Shown here: in pieces, positions 45,594 through 54,153 of the stretch
Numbering within the stretch: position 1 is the first letter of the stretch
Layout: every line of letters begins with the position of its first letter
From: Vibrio sp. 10N
GTDB taxonomy: Bacteria > Pseudomonadota > Gammaproteobacteria > Enterobacterales > Vibrionaceae
Direction of reading: 5' to 3'
Assembly: GCF_036245475.1 (NCBI RefSeq)
Contig: NZ_BTPM01000002.1
Location: 1,302,001-1,366,000 of the forward strand
DNA length: 64,000 nucleotides
Notes under the pieces: generated by a model
Database searches by the model: none
What the model was told of the DNA's origin: nothing
The model's input: the letters and a program-made list of their open reading frames with translations, nothing else
Made by a program: the position numbers and the translations under genes

Positions 45594-45830
45594 TTAGTCT
45601 AAAAACTTCGCCACATACCAGCAGTCAGCTTCGATATCAAAATGCTGTGAACGTGCCCACTCCAGTCCTTTATCAACCAGTTGCTTTGCTATTCCTTGAC
45701 CACGAAATACATCGGGTACGTAAGTGCGGGTAAAGTTTATCGCGTTGCCGTTTAATTTGTACTCCAGCACACTCTCATGACCTTCTTTTGCCACGACAAA
45801 GCGCTGTCGCTCTTGTTGGTGTTCAATCAT
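45594..45830 (-). CDS. Small GNAT-like N-acetyltransferase
   Basis: 78 aa, the compact YidJ/YjdJ-type acetyltransferase fold: a short sheet (FVVAKEGHESVLEYKLNG) then the acetyl-CoA loop VFRGQGIAKQLVDKGLEWA and a C-terminal strand ADCWYVAKFL. Substrate unknown. Confidence 0.82.
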   Translation of the reverse strand: MIEHQQERQRFVVAKEGHESVLEYKLNGNAINFTRTYVPDVFRGQGIAKQLVDKGLEWARSQHFDIEADCWYVAKFLD

Positions 45831-45897
45831 AAAATCTCCAGATTTATGTCGGCATCAAAACGCAAAGACTAGCGAAAATCAACGCGTTAAGAAAGTA

Positions 45898-46698
45898 TCA
45901 TACGTCAATGGTGCCGCGAATAAACGTCAAAGCCTGCCCGCACAACTCAATACGCTCACTGCTCACCATCATCCCAACATAACCACCACGCTCCGAGTCT
46001 TGGTAACCGACAAGCGAGCACTTACCAAGCTTTTCTGCCCAATACGGTGCCAGCGCACAATAGGCCGACCCCGTCACAGGATCTTCGTTAACCCCAACCC
46101 AAGGAGCAAAATAGCGCGCGATAAAATCCACATCGCTCCGTGACGACTGGGCGGTCGCAATCACGGCACGACCATCAGATTCAAGCAACGCATTAAAGTT
46201 AGGGGTTAAGTGATGTAAACACTCTTCACTTTTCAGTACCAGAAAGTCTTTACCGCCTTCAACCTCACCATAAAACTCAATATCATCGCTGCGCAATCCC
46301 AACGCGGCCAGTCTCTCTGTTGACATTGCTGAACTTGGTAGAGGGGGATACAACGGAAAGTCCATCGAAATGCGCGCCCCTACTTTTTTCGCAGACAGCT
46401 CTCCTGACAAGGTGTGAAACGTAAACTCTCCTTCATCACCAAGCAACCCAAGCTCGTCCAAAACGTTGACCGTAGCCAACGTACCATGACCACAAAGGGC
46501 CACCTCTACCTGCGGCGTGAACCAACGCAAGCGGCTGTCATTAAGAGATAAAAATGCCGTTTCCGATATCGCCATTTCTTTGGCGATATTCAACATTAAT
46601 GACGCTGGCAATGGCTGCTGCGTTATGCAAACCCCTGCGGGATTGCCCTTAAATGGCTCGGCGGTAAATGCGTTCACCTGATAAATATCGAGTTGCAT
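45898..46698 (-). CDS. PhzF-family isomerase
   Basis: 266 aa. N-terminal DIYQVNAFTAEPFKGNPAGVC with the family Glu in ISETAFL, then LCGHGTLA and the C-terminal EDPVTGSAYCALAPYW motif. PhzF-like proteins are diaminopimelate-epimerase-fold isomerases. The substrate is unknown, and there is no phenazine cluster here. Confidence 0.9.
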   Translation of the reverse strand: MQLDIYQVNAFTAEPFKGNPAGVCITQQPLPASLMLNIAKEMAISETAFLSLNDSRLRWFTPQVEVALCGHGTLATVNVLDELGLLGDEGEFTFHTLSGELSAKKVGARISMDFPLYPPLPSSAMSTERLAALGLRSDDIEFYGEVEGGKDFLVLKSEECLHHLTPNFNALLESDGRAVIATAQSSRSDVDFIARYFAPWVGVNEDPVTGSAYCALAPYWAEKLGKCSLVGYQDSERGGYVGMMVSSERIELCGQALTFIRGTIDV

Positions 46699-46854
46699 GA
46701 GTCTTAACCTTTATCATCACTGCTGTGTAAAGAATAGATAATAAACCACTGAATATCTCAATATTGCTATCGTAACCACGGAATCATCGTCACATTTGTC
46801 CTGTTCATGGCGTGAATTTCGTATACCACTACTACCCATACGGCGAGAACGATG

Positions 46855-47007
46855 ATGCCCAAGAAAACCCCTCTACCGAGCAAAGAGTGTCCGGTTTGCC
46901 ATCGTCCATTTAACTGGAGAAAGAAATGGCAACGCTGCTGGGACCAAGTCAAGTATTGCTCGAAGCGCTGCGCTTCGAATCGACACCGTCTACCACTCGA
47001 TAAGTGA
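46855..47007 (+). CDS. DUF2256-family small zinc-binding protein, 50 aa
   Basis: A frame shorter than 60 codons on the opposite strand to its neighbours. Product MPKKTPLPSKECPVCHRPFN continues into WRKKWQRCWDQVKYCSKRC, the classical DUF2256 signature with a CxxC and a later CxxxC pair. GAG lies just before the ATGATG start. The 3' end overlaps the end of the convergent SDR gene by 18 bp. DUF2256 genes are often found near photolyase/cryptochrome genes, which matches this location. Function unknown. Confidence 0.9.
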   Translation: MPKKTPLPSKECPVCHRPFNWRKKWQRCWDQVKYCSKRCASNRHRLPLDK

Positions 47008-47751
47008 CCCATCAAAGGCTAAAAACTGTCCGTTATTAGCACGCTCAAGGGATATTAAAACGCGCTTCAATAGTGAGGCCGTTTTGTCGGCGGAAAACAG
47101 CTTGTGCGCTGGCACATTAGTTTGAAATGGCTTAGACAGCGGCGTATCAGTGGTTCCCGGATGGAGTGCCACGGTACATGAATTAGGCATTAAACGCCCC
47201 CACTCAATGCTAATATTTTTTATTGCCATATTCAGCGCCGCCTTAGAGCAGCGGTAACTATACCACCCCCCTAAACCATTATCGCCAATACTGCCAACCC
47301 GAGCCGAGATCGTGGCAAAACGGGGAAGAGAGGACCGCCTCAAAAGAGGTTGGAGATGCTGAGCGAGTAACAAGGTAGGCAAAGTATTAATTTGGATAGA
47401 TTGCGCAAAGTGCTGAGGGTCAATCGATTTCAGATTTTTCTCAGGGAGCTGTCCATTAATAGACAACAACCCCACGCAATTTACCACCCAGTCAAGACGG
47501 GCACCATCGGCAGTGCTTTGCTCTGATAGCGCGTCATTAAGCCCGCTGACCAATCTTGGGTATTGCTGTGGATCCGACACGTCCAATGGCAACCAATCAA
47601 TGTCGCGATACTGTTCCGCCTCACTAGGAATGTGTCGATGATACGTCGCTATCAATTTGACATCCGGCAACGCCAACAATGCTTTGCAGAGCGCCCAACC
47701 TATTCCACCCGATCCACCAACAATAAGGATATGTCTCGATTCCGCCGCCAT
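46990..47751 (-). CDS. Short-chain dehydrogenase in the photolyase cluster
   Basis: 253 aa from ATG 47751 (AAGGAG six bases upstream; a GTG at 47766 is in frame). Cofactor motif VGGSGGIGWALC, NCVG in place of NNAG, catalytic Ser (ATISARVG) and YSYRCSK for the YxxxK motif. It resembles CsgA/fungal-type SDRs. Downstream of the FeS photolyase gene in the same direction, with a short gap, so probably one operon. Confidence 0.88.
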   Translation of the reverse strand: MAAESRHILIVGGSGGIGWALCKALLALPDVKLIATYHRHIPSEAEQYRDIDWLPLDVSDPQQYPRLVSGLNDALSEQSTADGARLDWVVNCVGLLSINGQLPEKNLKSIDPQHFAQSIQINTLPTLLLAQHLQPLLRRSSLPRFATISARVGSIGDNGLGGWYSYRCSKAALNMAIKNISIEWGRLMPNSCTVALHPGTTDTPLSKPFQTNVPAHKLFSADKTASLLKRVLISLERANNGQFLAFDGSLIEW

Positions 47752-47762
47752 TTTACACTCCT

Positions 47763-49313
47763 TCACAACTCATTGATTCGGGCCAAATTGGCTTCTGCGG
47801 TCGTCAGATGTTCGTCCTGAACTTCTGGTGCCATCCTATCCCAAGTTCGGTAAATCATCGCGACGCGCGGGTTTCTCGCCAATCGTTCACGATGTTTGTG
47901 CATAAAGCGCCAGTAAAAACCATTAAATGGGCACGCTTGCTCACCACTTCGCTCCTTAACGTTGTAATAGCATCCGCCACAATAGTCGCTCATTTTGTTG
48001 ATGTAGCCCCCGCTTGAGCAATAAGGCTTGGTCGCAATCTGTCCGCCGTCGGCATACAAAGCCATTCCGCGAGTGTTTGGCATCTCTACCCACTCTATCG
48101 CATCCACATAAATACCGAGATACCACGCCTCCACTTGATCTGGGTCGATTTCAGTAAGCAGCGCAAAATTGCCAGTAACCATGAGTCTTTGAATGTGGTG
48201 GGCATAAGCGTATTCCAGCGATTGGGAAATCGCGTGTTGCATACAGCGCATTTTGGTTTCACCCGTCCAATAGAATTTCGGTAAAGCTCTGCCTGCCTCA
48301 AGCGCATTTTTTCGTTTGTATTCGGGCATGTTGCTCCAGTACATACCGCGAATGTACTCTCGCCAGCCAAGTATCTGTCGAACGAAACCTTCAACTTGCG
48401 CCAAGCTGATCACACCGTCGGATGCAGAGTAAGTGTCAATGACCGCATAAAGCACCTCTAATGGCGACAGCATTTTACTATTAAGAGAGAACGACAAGCG
48501 GCAGTGATAGAGACTCCACATTGACTCGTGCTCCGCCGTCATTGCATCTTGAAAACGTCCAAAATTTGGCAAACAAACTTGGCAAAAGTGGGCAAGCAAA
48601 TTCAATGATTGCTCTCGGTTTACCGGCCAGAGTAATTGTTGCCCAACTTCACCAATCGACCTGATGTCATGGCGCACCAAACGATCAATCACGCTGGCCG
48701 TTGAATTCGCGAACATCAATGGCGCTGGCAGGTCATTTAGGTCATTAATTTTTAGTTTGTTCCGATTATCGGCATCAAAGCTCCATTTACCACCTAGAGG
48801 TTTATCTTCGTTCGCCATTAACATGCCATGTCTTCTGCGCATCTTGCGATAAAAATGGTCCATGACGATCGCTCGGCCTTTGGGAAACAGCTCATTAATC
48901 TCAGAAAAAGGCAGCAGAAAGTGCTCCGTATCGACTTCGTTGATAGTGATATTGGGAAGTGTGAGATGGCGAAGTTGTTCCAGTAAACGCCACTCGTCAG
49001 GGCGCTGATACTGAAACTGTTCAGCGCCATAGTGACGACATTTTAGGGCTACCAGCTCATCGAGCGATTCAAACTCAGCGCTATCGTCGAGGGTCAAGTG
49101 CTCTACCTGGTGCCCCAAATCCGTCAGTGATGTGGCAAAAGATTCCATAGCAAGGAAAAACGCCACTTGTTTTTGGATATGGTGAGTGACATAGTCTGAC
49201 TCTTGCTTTAGTTCCGCAATGAGGTACAACACCCCCTTATCAACTTGCGAGAACCAAGAATGCTGTAAGTTAAGCTGATCACCCAACACGAGCCGAACCG
49301 TGTGATACGTCAT
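47763..49313 (-). CDS. FeS-type cryptochrome/photolyase (FeS-BCP, PhrB-like)
   Basis: 516 aa from ATG 49313, with GAGGAG upstream (a longer frame starts at 49367). N-terminal photolyase-related domain (LVLGDQLNLQHSW); C-terminal FAD-binding region with GWREYIRGMYW and MVTGNFALL. Cysteines for a 4Fe-4S cluster are visible: MRCMQHAIS, DYCGGCYYNVK and QACPFNGFYW. The family includes bacterial (6-4) photolyases. Located between Cry-DASH and the SDR. Confidence 0.92.
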   Translation of the reverse strand: MTYHTVRLVLGDQLNLQHSWFSQVDKGVLYLIAELKQESDYVTHHIQKQVAFFLAMESFATSLTDLGHQVEHLTLDDSAEFESLDELVALKCRHYGAEQFQYQRPDEWRLLEQLRHLTLPNITINEVDTEHFLLPFSEINELFPKGRAIVMDHFYRKMRRRHGMLMANEDKPLGGKWSFDADNRNKLKINDLNDLPAPLMFANSTASVIDRLVRHDIRSIGEVGQQLLWPVNREQSLNLLAHFCQVCLPNFGRFQDAMTAEHESMWSLYHCRLSFSLNSKMLSPLEVLYAVIDTYSASDGVISLAQVEGFVRQILGWREYIRGMYWSNMPEYKRKNALEAGRALPKFYWTGETKMRCMQHAISQSLEYAYAHHIQRLMVTGNFALLTEIDPDQVEAWYLGIYVDAIEWVEMPNTRGMALYADGGQIATKPYCSSGGYINKMSDYCGGCYYNVKERSGEQACPFNGFYWRFMHKHRERLARNPRVAMIYRTWDRMAPEVQDEHLTTAEANLARINEL

Positions 49314-49370
49314 CGCTACTCTCCTCTCTGCTTCATGATGGTGAGGCTTCGCTAATACCGTCAGCACCCG

Positions 49371-50714
49371 TTATTCTTTATCGAGCGGCCAATCCACCAT
49401 ATCAACAGCGTCGATGTTCATGGATATTTCACCACCTTCCCATTTACGAGTAAAAACTTCATCAGGATCATAGAGTTGTGCCTGTTTCTGTAAGTCGAAT
49501 CGCCTATGTCCGCGAGGATCTGCACCGACGCCCGCAAGGTATTGCCAATTTCCCCAATTGGAGCCGACATCGTAATCAATCAGAGTATGTTGAAAGTAGT
49601 TGGCGCCATAACGCCAATCGATCGCCAACTCATGAACCAAGCAACTAGCGACCAATTGACGACCGCGATTCGACATGTACCCCGTCTGCTTGAGCTGACG
49701 CATACAGGCATTAACGATGGGATATGGCGTCGTACCGTTAACCCATTGTCTAAAGCGCTGAGCATAAAACGAGGTCAGCGGTGGTGAGCGTTTAATGCCT
49801 GAAAAAGCAAATAGCCGCACCCCATGACACCGCGCATACCAATGGAAGTATTCGCGCCAGAGTAGTTCAAATAAGATCCAATAAGTGGATTCGTTAGCAC
49901 CGAACCGCCTTTCAAAACGATGCAGTTGACTGACTATCGACCTTGGCGACACATTGCCATTGGCGAGCCACAGTGAAAATTTAGTAGAGCTTTGCCAGTC
50001 ATCTAATGCGTTGCGCGTTTGTTTGTAGGTTAACGCCGCGTCGGTTTCAAAGTAGCCGCGCACATGAGCCAGCCCAGCAAGTTCGCCACCGCGAATACCA
50101 TCCCCTAGATCCAGCGCCTGCTCGAAGCATCCATAGGCAGCGGGAAGACCTTGGCGATTGTTAATCGGAGGAGGCAGCTCAGTGACTGTGCTGCCCGGTA
50201 ATACAATTGGCTGCTTTTCAATGAGCTTTCGAAACTTGGAGAAGCTAGCCGGCAGATCGGTGAGGTCAAACGGCAGTGTACTTTCGCTGTGCAGACTGTG
50301 GCTTTGCCCCCTGTGTACGTTCAACCGAGGATAGTTCCGAGACACATGTTCAACCACAGTATCTACATACCAACTGGCTGTTTGAGCAACAAACAGGTCA
50401 GTGATGCCATAGCGATTGACCAATTCGGACAACTGCTCCGCTGCTTCGCCCAAGCTGTCTGCCCGCAACTTGTGGAGCACCTGCCCGATTTGCATTAATG
50501 ATTGGTTCAGCTCTCCTACGGCTTGCATCGCAAAATGTTGTTTGGGCTCATTGTTGATCTCGATAGGAAGAAAGCGCCGCTCAAATTGAGTTTTCAGTTC
50601 GGGAAAAAATAAGCAGTGGAGTGTTTCAACCTCACGCGCGGCTTTGGCAAGCAGTGCATTGTCATGGAGCCGGAAGTCGTTATAAAACCAATATAATCCT
50701 CGTTTGGTGGTCAT
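49371..50714 (-). CDS. DASH-family cryptochrome/photolyase
   Basis: 447 aa. N-terminal alpha/beta domain (LYWFYNDFRLHDNALL) and C-terminal FAD domain with SSTKFSLWLANGNVSPR, LLWREYFHWY, NACMRQLKQTGYMSNRGRQ and the DASH-typical DYDVGSNWGNWQYLAGVGADPRG. Repairs pyrimidine dimers, mainly in single-stranded DNA, and may also signal blue light. First gene of the unit that continues into FeS-BCP and SDR; divergent from nqrB with a 142-bp shared upstream region. Confidence 0.94.
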   Translation of the reverse strand: MTTKRGLYWFYNDFRLHDNALLAKAAREVETLHCLFFPELKTQFERRFLPIEINNEPKQHFAMQAVGELNQSLMQIGQVLHKLRADSLGEAAEQLSELVNRYGITDLFVAQTASWYVDTVVEHVSRNYPRLNVHRGQSHSLHSESTLPFDLTDLPASFSKFRKLIEKQPIVLPGSTVTELPPPINNRQGLPAAYGCFEQALDLGDGIRGGELAGLAHVRGYFETDAALTYKQTRNALDDWQSSTKFSLWLANGNVSPRSIVSQLHRFERRFGANESTYWILFELLWREYFHWYARCHGVRLFAFSGIKRSPPLTSFYAQRFRQWVNGTTPYPIVNACMRQLKQTGYMSNRGRQLVASCLVHELAIDWRYGANYFQHTLIDYDVGSNWGNWQYLAGVGADPRGHRRFDLQKQAQLYDPDEVFTRKWEGGEISMNIDAVDMVDWPLDKE

Positions 50715-50856
50715 CTTTGTCTCACTTTATTCGGTGCGTTTAACGTTTACATTCCCTACACATACGTACAGCCGCGCCTGTTAGCTTAGTCAATGAGTGG
50801 ACGGTTCGCGAAATACACACGTAATAACTGTGTGTAAGTTAGAAGAGGCATGCGTT

Positions 50857-52107
50857 ATGGCACTCAAAAAAACACTCGATAATCTCGCCCCACACTTTGA
50901 ACCGGGAGGAAAGTACCAAACCTACTATCCACTATATGAAGCTGTCGCCACCCTTTTTTATACACCAGGCCATGTCACCAAAGGCCGCACTCATTTAAGA
51001 GACAGCATCGACTTAAAACGCATCATGATCATGGTGTGGTTAGCTGTGTTCCCAGCGATGTTTTGGGGCATGTACAATATTGGTAACCAAGCTACCGCAG
51101 CACTCACTGCCACCTACACACTTGAGCAGCTCGCACCGGTTGTTGAACAAAGCTGGCGACTGTCTCAAGCGTTTGGCTCACCGCAAGCACTGGCATCTGC
51201 TGGATGGGGAAGCGAGATGTTCTATGGTGCGCTCTACTTTCTGCCAGTGTACGCAACCGTGTTTATTGTTGGGGGTTTTTGGGAGGTATTGTTCTCGATA
51301 GTGCGCAAACACGAAGTGAACGAAGGGTTCTTTGTTAGCTCAATCTTGTTTGCTCTCATCTTGCCGCCCACCATTCCTTTATGGCAAGCGGCTCTCGGTA
51401 TCACCTTCGGTATTGTGGTCGCAAAAGAAGTGTTTGGCGGTACAGGTCGTAATTTCCTAAACCCTGCTCTGGCCGGCCGAGCCTTTCTGTATTTTGCCTA
51501 CCCTGCACAAATGTCAGGGGGCACCGTGTGGGTCGCAGCTGACGGCTACTCCGGCGCTACGCCTTTGAGTCAATGGTATGAAGGGGGGCAAAGTGCACTG
51601 GTTAATAACATGTCAGGCGAAACATTGGCGTGGAGTGATGCGTTTTTGGGCAACCTCCCCGGCTCCATGGGTGAAGTGTCAACTCTATTCATCTTACTGG
51701 CAGGGGTATTTCTGATCGCAATAGGGATCGCCTCTTGGCGTATCGTCCTTGGGGTACTCATAGGGTTAACGCTCACAGCAACGCTACTCAACCTGATTGG
51801 CTCCGACACCAACCCCATGTTCTCCATGCCAATATGGTGGCACTTCGTCATTGGTGGTGTGGCGTTTGGTACCTTCTTTATGGCAACGGATCCGGTATCC
51901 GCAGCGTTCACTGACACGGGAAAACTGGCTTATGGCGTATTAATCGGTGTTATGACCATTTTTATTCGTGTGCTCAACCCTGCCTACCCGGAGGGGATTA
52001 TGCTGGCAATTTTATTTGCTAATTTATTTGCCCCACTGTTTGACCATGTCGTCAAAGAAGCCATGGTTAAGCGCCGAACACGCCGCATAAACAAACTCAG
52101 CAGATAG
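50857..52107 (+). CDS. nqrB: NqrB-like subunit of Na+-translocating NADH:quinone reductase, orphan
   Basis: 416 aa from ATG 50857 (a longer frame begins at 50797 without support), the same length as V. cholerae NqrB. Opening LKKTLDNLAPHFEPGGKYQTYYPLYEA is typical; about ten membrane helices follow, with GGTGRNFLNPALAGRAFLYF and FMATDPVSAAFT. The covalent-FMN motif SGAT is present, with Thr at about 235. None of nqrA, C, D, E or F is nearby, which is unusual because the complex is encoded by one operon. It may be a paralogue with another role. Confidence 0.9.
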   Translation: MALKKTLDNLAPHFEPGGKYQTYYPLYEAVATLFYTPGHVTKGRTHLRDSIDLKRIMIMVWLAVFPAMFWGMYNIGNQATAALTATYTLEQLAPVVEQSWRLSQAFGSPQALASAGWGSEMFYGALYFLPVYATVFIVGGFWEVLFSIVRKHEVNEGFFVSSILFALILPPTIPLWQAALGITFGIVVAKEVFGGTGRNFLNPALAGRAFLYFAYPAQMSGGTVWVAADGYSGATPLSQWYEGGQSALVNNMSGETLAWSDAFLGNLPGSMGEVSTLFILLAGVFLIAIGIASWRIVLGVLIGLTLTATLLNLIGSDTNPMFSMPIWWHFVIGGVAFGTFFMATDPVSAAFTDTGKLAYGVLIGVMTIFIRVLNPAYPEGIMLAILFANLFAPLFDHVVKEAMVKRRTRRINKLSR

Positions 52108-52139
52108 CCTTTTAAGGTGCCCAAATGGTAATCACAGAA

Positions 52140-52169
52140 CGCAACGGCATTCATAAGAATGCTGTTGCG
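52140..52169 (+). terminator. Hairpin after nqrB, possible terminator
   Basis: CGCAACGGCATTC pairs with GAATGCTGTTGCG (13 bp with one wobble) around loop ATAA. A T-rich run follows only 14 nt later, so termination is uncertain. Confidence 0.5.
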
Positions 52170-52328
52170 GAAGCAAGATCACGTCTTTTTTAGTGTCTAT
52201 TTTCAAAAACTAAGGATCCAAAAGTGACAATTTACTCATCTCATTAGATAATTAAACGGCTGTACAGTAAAAATAACTACAAGAAATGATAGCAATTATC
52301 AGAATGAGCCAAGGACACTTAAGGGACT

Positions 52329-53351
52329 ATGAAAAAAAATGATTTTCAGAAATCAGCTGCCAATCTGAAAAAAGCAGTTCCGTTGATGGTCAAACATCAT
52401 GTACCTGCAACGCCGGCTAATTACGCGTTGTGGTACACGTATGTTGATCAGACTATCCCTGAGTTAAATGCTGACATGGACGCCATACTCAAAGATTACG
52501 ACGTTTTACCCCCTGTAAACTCCGCTTCACTTTACCGAAACCACATTGCAGACAAAGCCGAAGTTGACCTTAATGGATTAAAGGAAAACCTAGAAGCGAT
52601 TGTGACCGAAATGTCGAGTTCGATGAGTGATGCATTAAGTGATACCAACGAGTTTTCACAAGCCCTTGAGCACAGCTTTGACGGCTTATCATCAAGCCTC
52701 GATGCGGAACGTGCACCTACGCTTGATGAAGTCATGCCGCTTATCAAGCAGCTCGTTGACGAAGCCAGTGAGATAAGACACTCAACCGATTTTATTCACG
52801 GCCAATTAAAAAATGCCAGTGATGAGATCAGCAGACTCAAGTCCCAGCTGGCCAAGGTACAATGTAATGCAATGTTTGACAGCCTCACGACGCTATACAA
52901 TCGTGGCGCTTTTGACGCAGATCTAACTATGTTTTGCGAAGCCAAGCAGCCGCTTAGTTTGATTTTGTTAGATATCGACCACTTCAAGAAATTCAATGAC
53001 GAAATGGGGCACCTGTTCGGTGACACCATTTTGAAAGGCATTTCGCAGCGTCTGAAACAGGCCTGTCGTGGTGGCATTACTGCGTATCGTTTTGGCGGGG
53101 AGGAGTTTGCACTGGTTGTGCCGAACAAATCGCTACGAGTGGCAAGACAGATGGCCGACGCATTGCGCTTAGCCATTGAAAAGATGACCATCAAAGATCG
53201 TAAGAACGGGCAAAAAATTGCGAACATTACCGCCTCTTTTGGTGTGGCGGAATTTGTTGCGGGCGACAGCTATGCCTCATTGGTTGATCGCGCAGATAAG
53301 CAGCTTTATGACGCTAAACGCTCCGGCCGAAACCGGGTTATGCCCTTCTAA
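52329..53351 (+). CDS. Diguanylate cyclase (GGDEF)
   Basis: 340 aa, soluble. N-terminal helical region (about 1-165, coiled-coil-like near 140-170), then a GGDEF domain with DSLTTLYNRGAFD, LLDIDHFKKFND and the active-site GGEEF at about 257-261. The RxxD inhibitory site five residues before GGEEF is not present (RGGI). Makes cyclic di-GMP, probably as a dimer. AAGGG lies before ATG. Confidence 0.94.
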   Translation: MKKNDFQKSAANLKKAVPLMVKHHVPATPANYALWYTYVDQTIPELNADMDAILKDYDVLPPVNSASLYRNHIADKAEVDLNGLKENLEAIVTEMSSSMSDALSDTNEFSQALEHSFDGLSSSLDAERAPTLDEVMPLIKQLVDEASEIRHSTDFIHGQLKNASDEISRLKSQLAKVQCNAMFDSLTTLYNRGAFDADLTMFCEAKQPLSLILLDIDHFKKFNDEMGHLFGDTILKGISQRLKQACRGGITAYRFGGEEFALVVPNKSLRVARQMADALRLAIEKMTIKDRKNGQKIANITASFGVAEFVAGDSYASLVDRADKQLYDAKRSGRNRVMPF

Positions 53352-53378
53352 AAAAACGCCCCACCATAAAGGCGGGGC
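53351..53378 (-). terminator. Intrinsic terminator of the minus-strand gene at 53426
   Basis: On the minus strand GCCCCGCC-TTTAT-GGTGGGGC is followed by GTTTTTTT. Confidence 0.85.
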
Positions 53379-53425
53379 AATACTACCAAAGGAAAATACG
53401 GTAATAATAAACGTGCTAGCGTGAA

Positions 53426-53998
53426 TTAAAATGCGAAGCTGAATCCTAGTGTGTAGTCATCTCCATTTTTTGCCGTGTATTCTTTATCTTCACTGCACGC
53501 GCGCGGGCGACCCTGCCCATCACCTTTCACAAGGCTGACCCAGTGACGAATGCCTGACGCGTGACAGTTTTCTGATTGACCGAACGTAGTACACGTTTCA
53601 AGCTGAATATCTTCAATTTCCACCAGCTCCAAATTACCCGTGCCTTTTCGACGTCCTATTGTCACCTCTAAATGCGTGCCGCTTTCATCACGAAGTAGAA
53701 TCCCTTCTGGTGAACACTTGTCTCCTAGATAAGCGACAAAATGCTTAGCGCGCTTTAGACCCGTATGCTCACCATTTTTGAAGTAGGCTTGTACATGGCG
53801 ATAGTCAATTTCGTAGCTCACGACATCCTCATGAGAACCTTTTTCGAGTGGAAACAAAGTGTCTAGCAGCTGCTTGGCCATCTTTTGCTTTTCCATCTGC
53901 TCATCAGCTTTCACCATTTCGACAGCGAACACGGCTTCTGCGATAAAGGTTGAATGGTTCTTATGAAGTTCTGTTTTATCGAATGTCAGCATGTTCAT
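53426..53998 (-). CDS. Unknown protein with resemblance to part of malate synthase G
   Basis: 190 aa. The region QLLDTLFPLEKGSHEDVVSY, GLKRAKHFVAYLGD, ILLRDESGTHLEVTIGR recalls the block of malate synthase G that ends in LLxxNGLHIEIQ, but catalytic segments of malate synthase are absent and the C terminus (RHWVSLVKGDGQGRPRACSED) is distinct. No signal peptide. GAGGGAAAG lies before ATG. Divergent from a DUF3612 regulator of the kind seen near glyoxylate-cycle genes in Vibrio. The resemblance is from memory and needs a profile search. Confidence 0.45.
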   Translation of the reverse strand: MNMLTFDKTELHKNHSTFIAEAVFAVEMVKADEQMEKQKMAKQLLDTLFPLEKGSHEDVVSYEIDYRHVQAYFKNGEHTGLKRAKHFVAYLGDKCSPEGILLRDESGTHLEVTIGRRKGTGNLELVEIEDIQLETCTTFGQSENCHASGIRHWVSLVKGDGQGRPRACSEDKEYTAKNGDDYTLGFSFAF

Positions 53999-54153
53999 AG
54001 TCTTTCCCTCTTGCAGCTGCTAATCCAGTTTAGAGTATTTAATCCAAACGGACGTTTAAATTTATATTCGTTTTGTGATTTGTATACTTTGTAGACTAGC
54101 GTGTTTTTTACTACAATTTCACAACAAAAATTTTACAGTGTGAATTTTACAAA

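Noticed and set aside
46767..47015. 82-codon frame on the minus strand
   Set aside because: It lies opposite the DUF2256 gene, which has a clear family signature on the plus strand, so this frame is its shadow.
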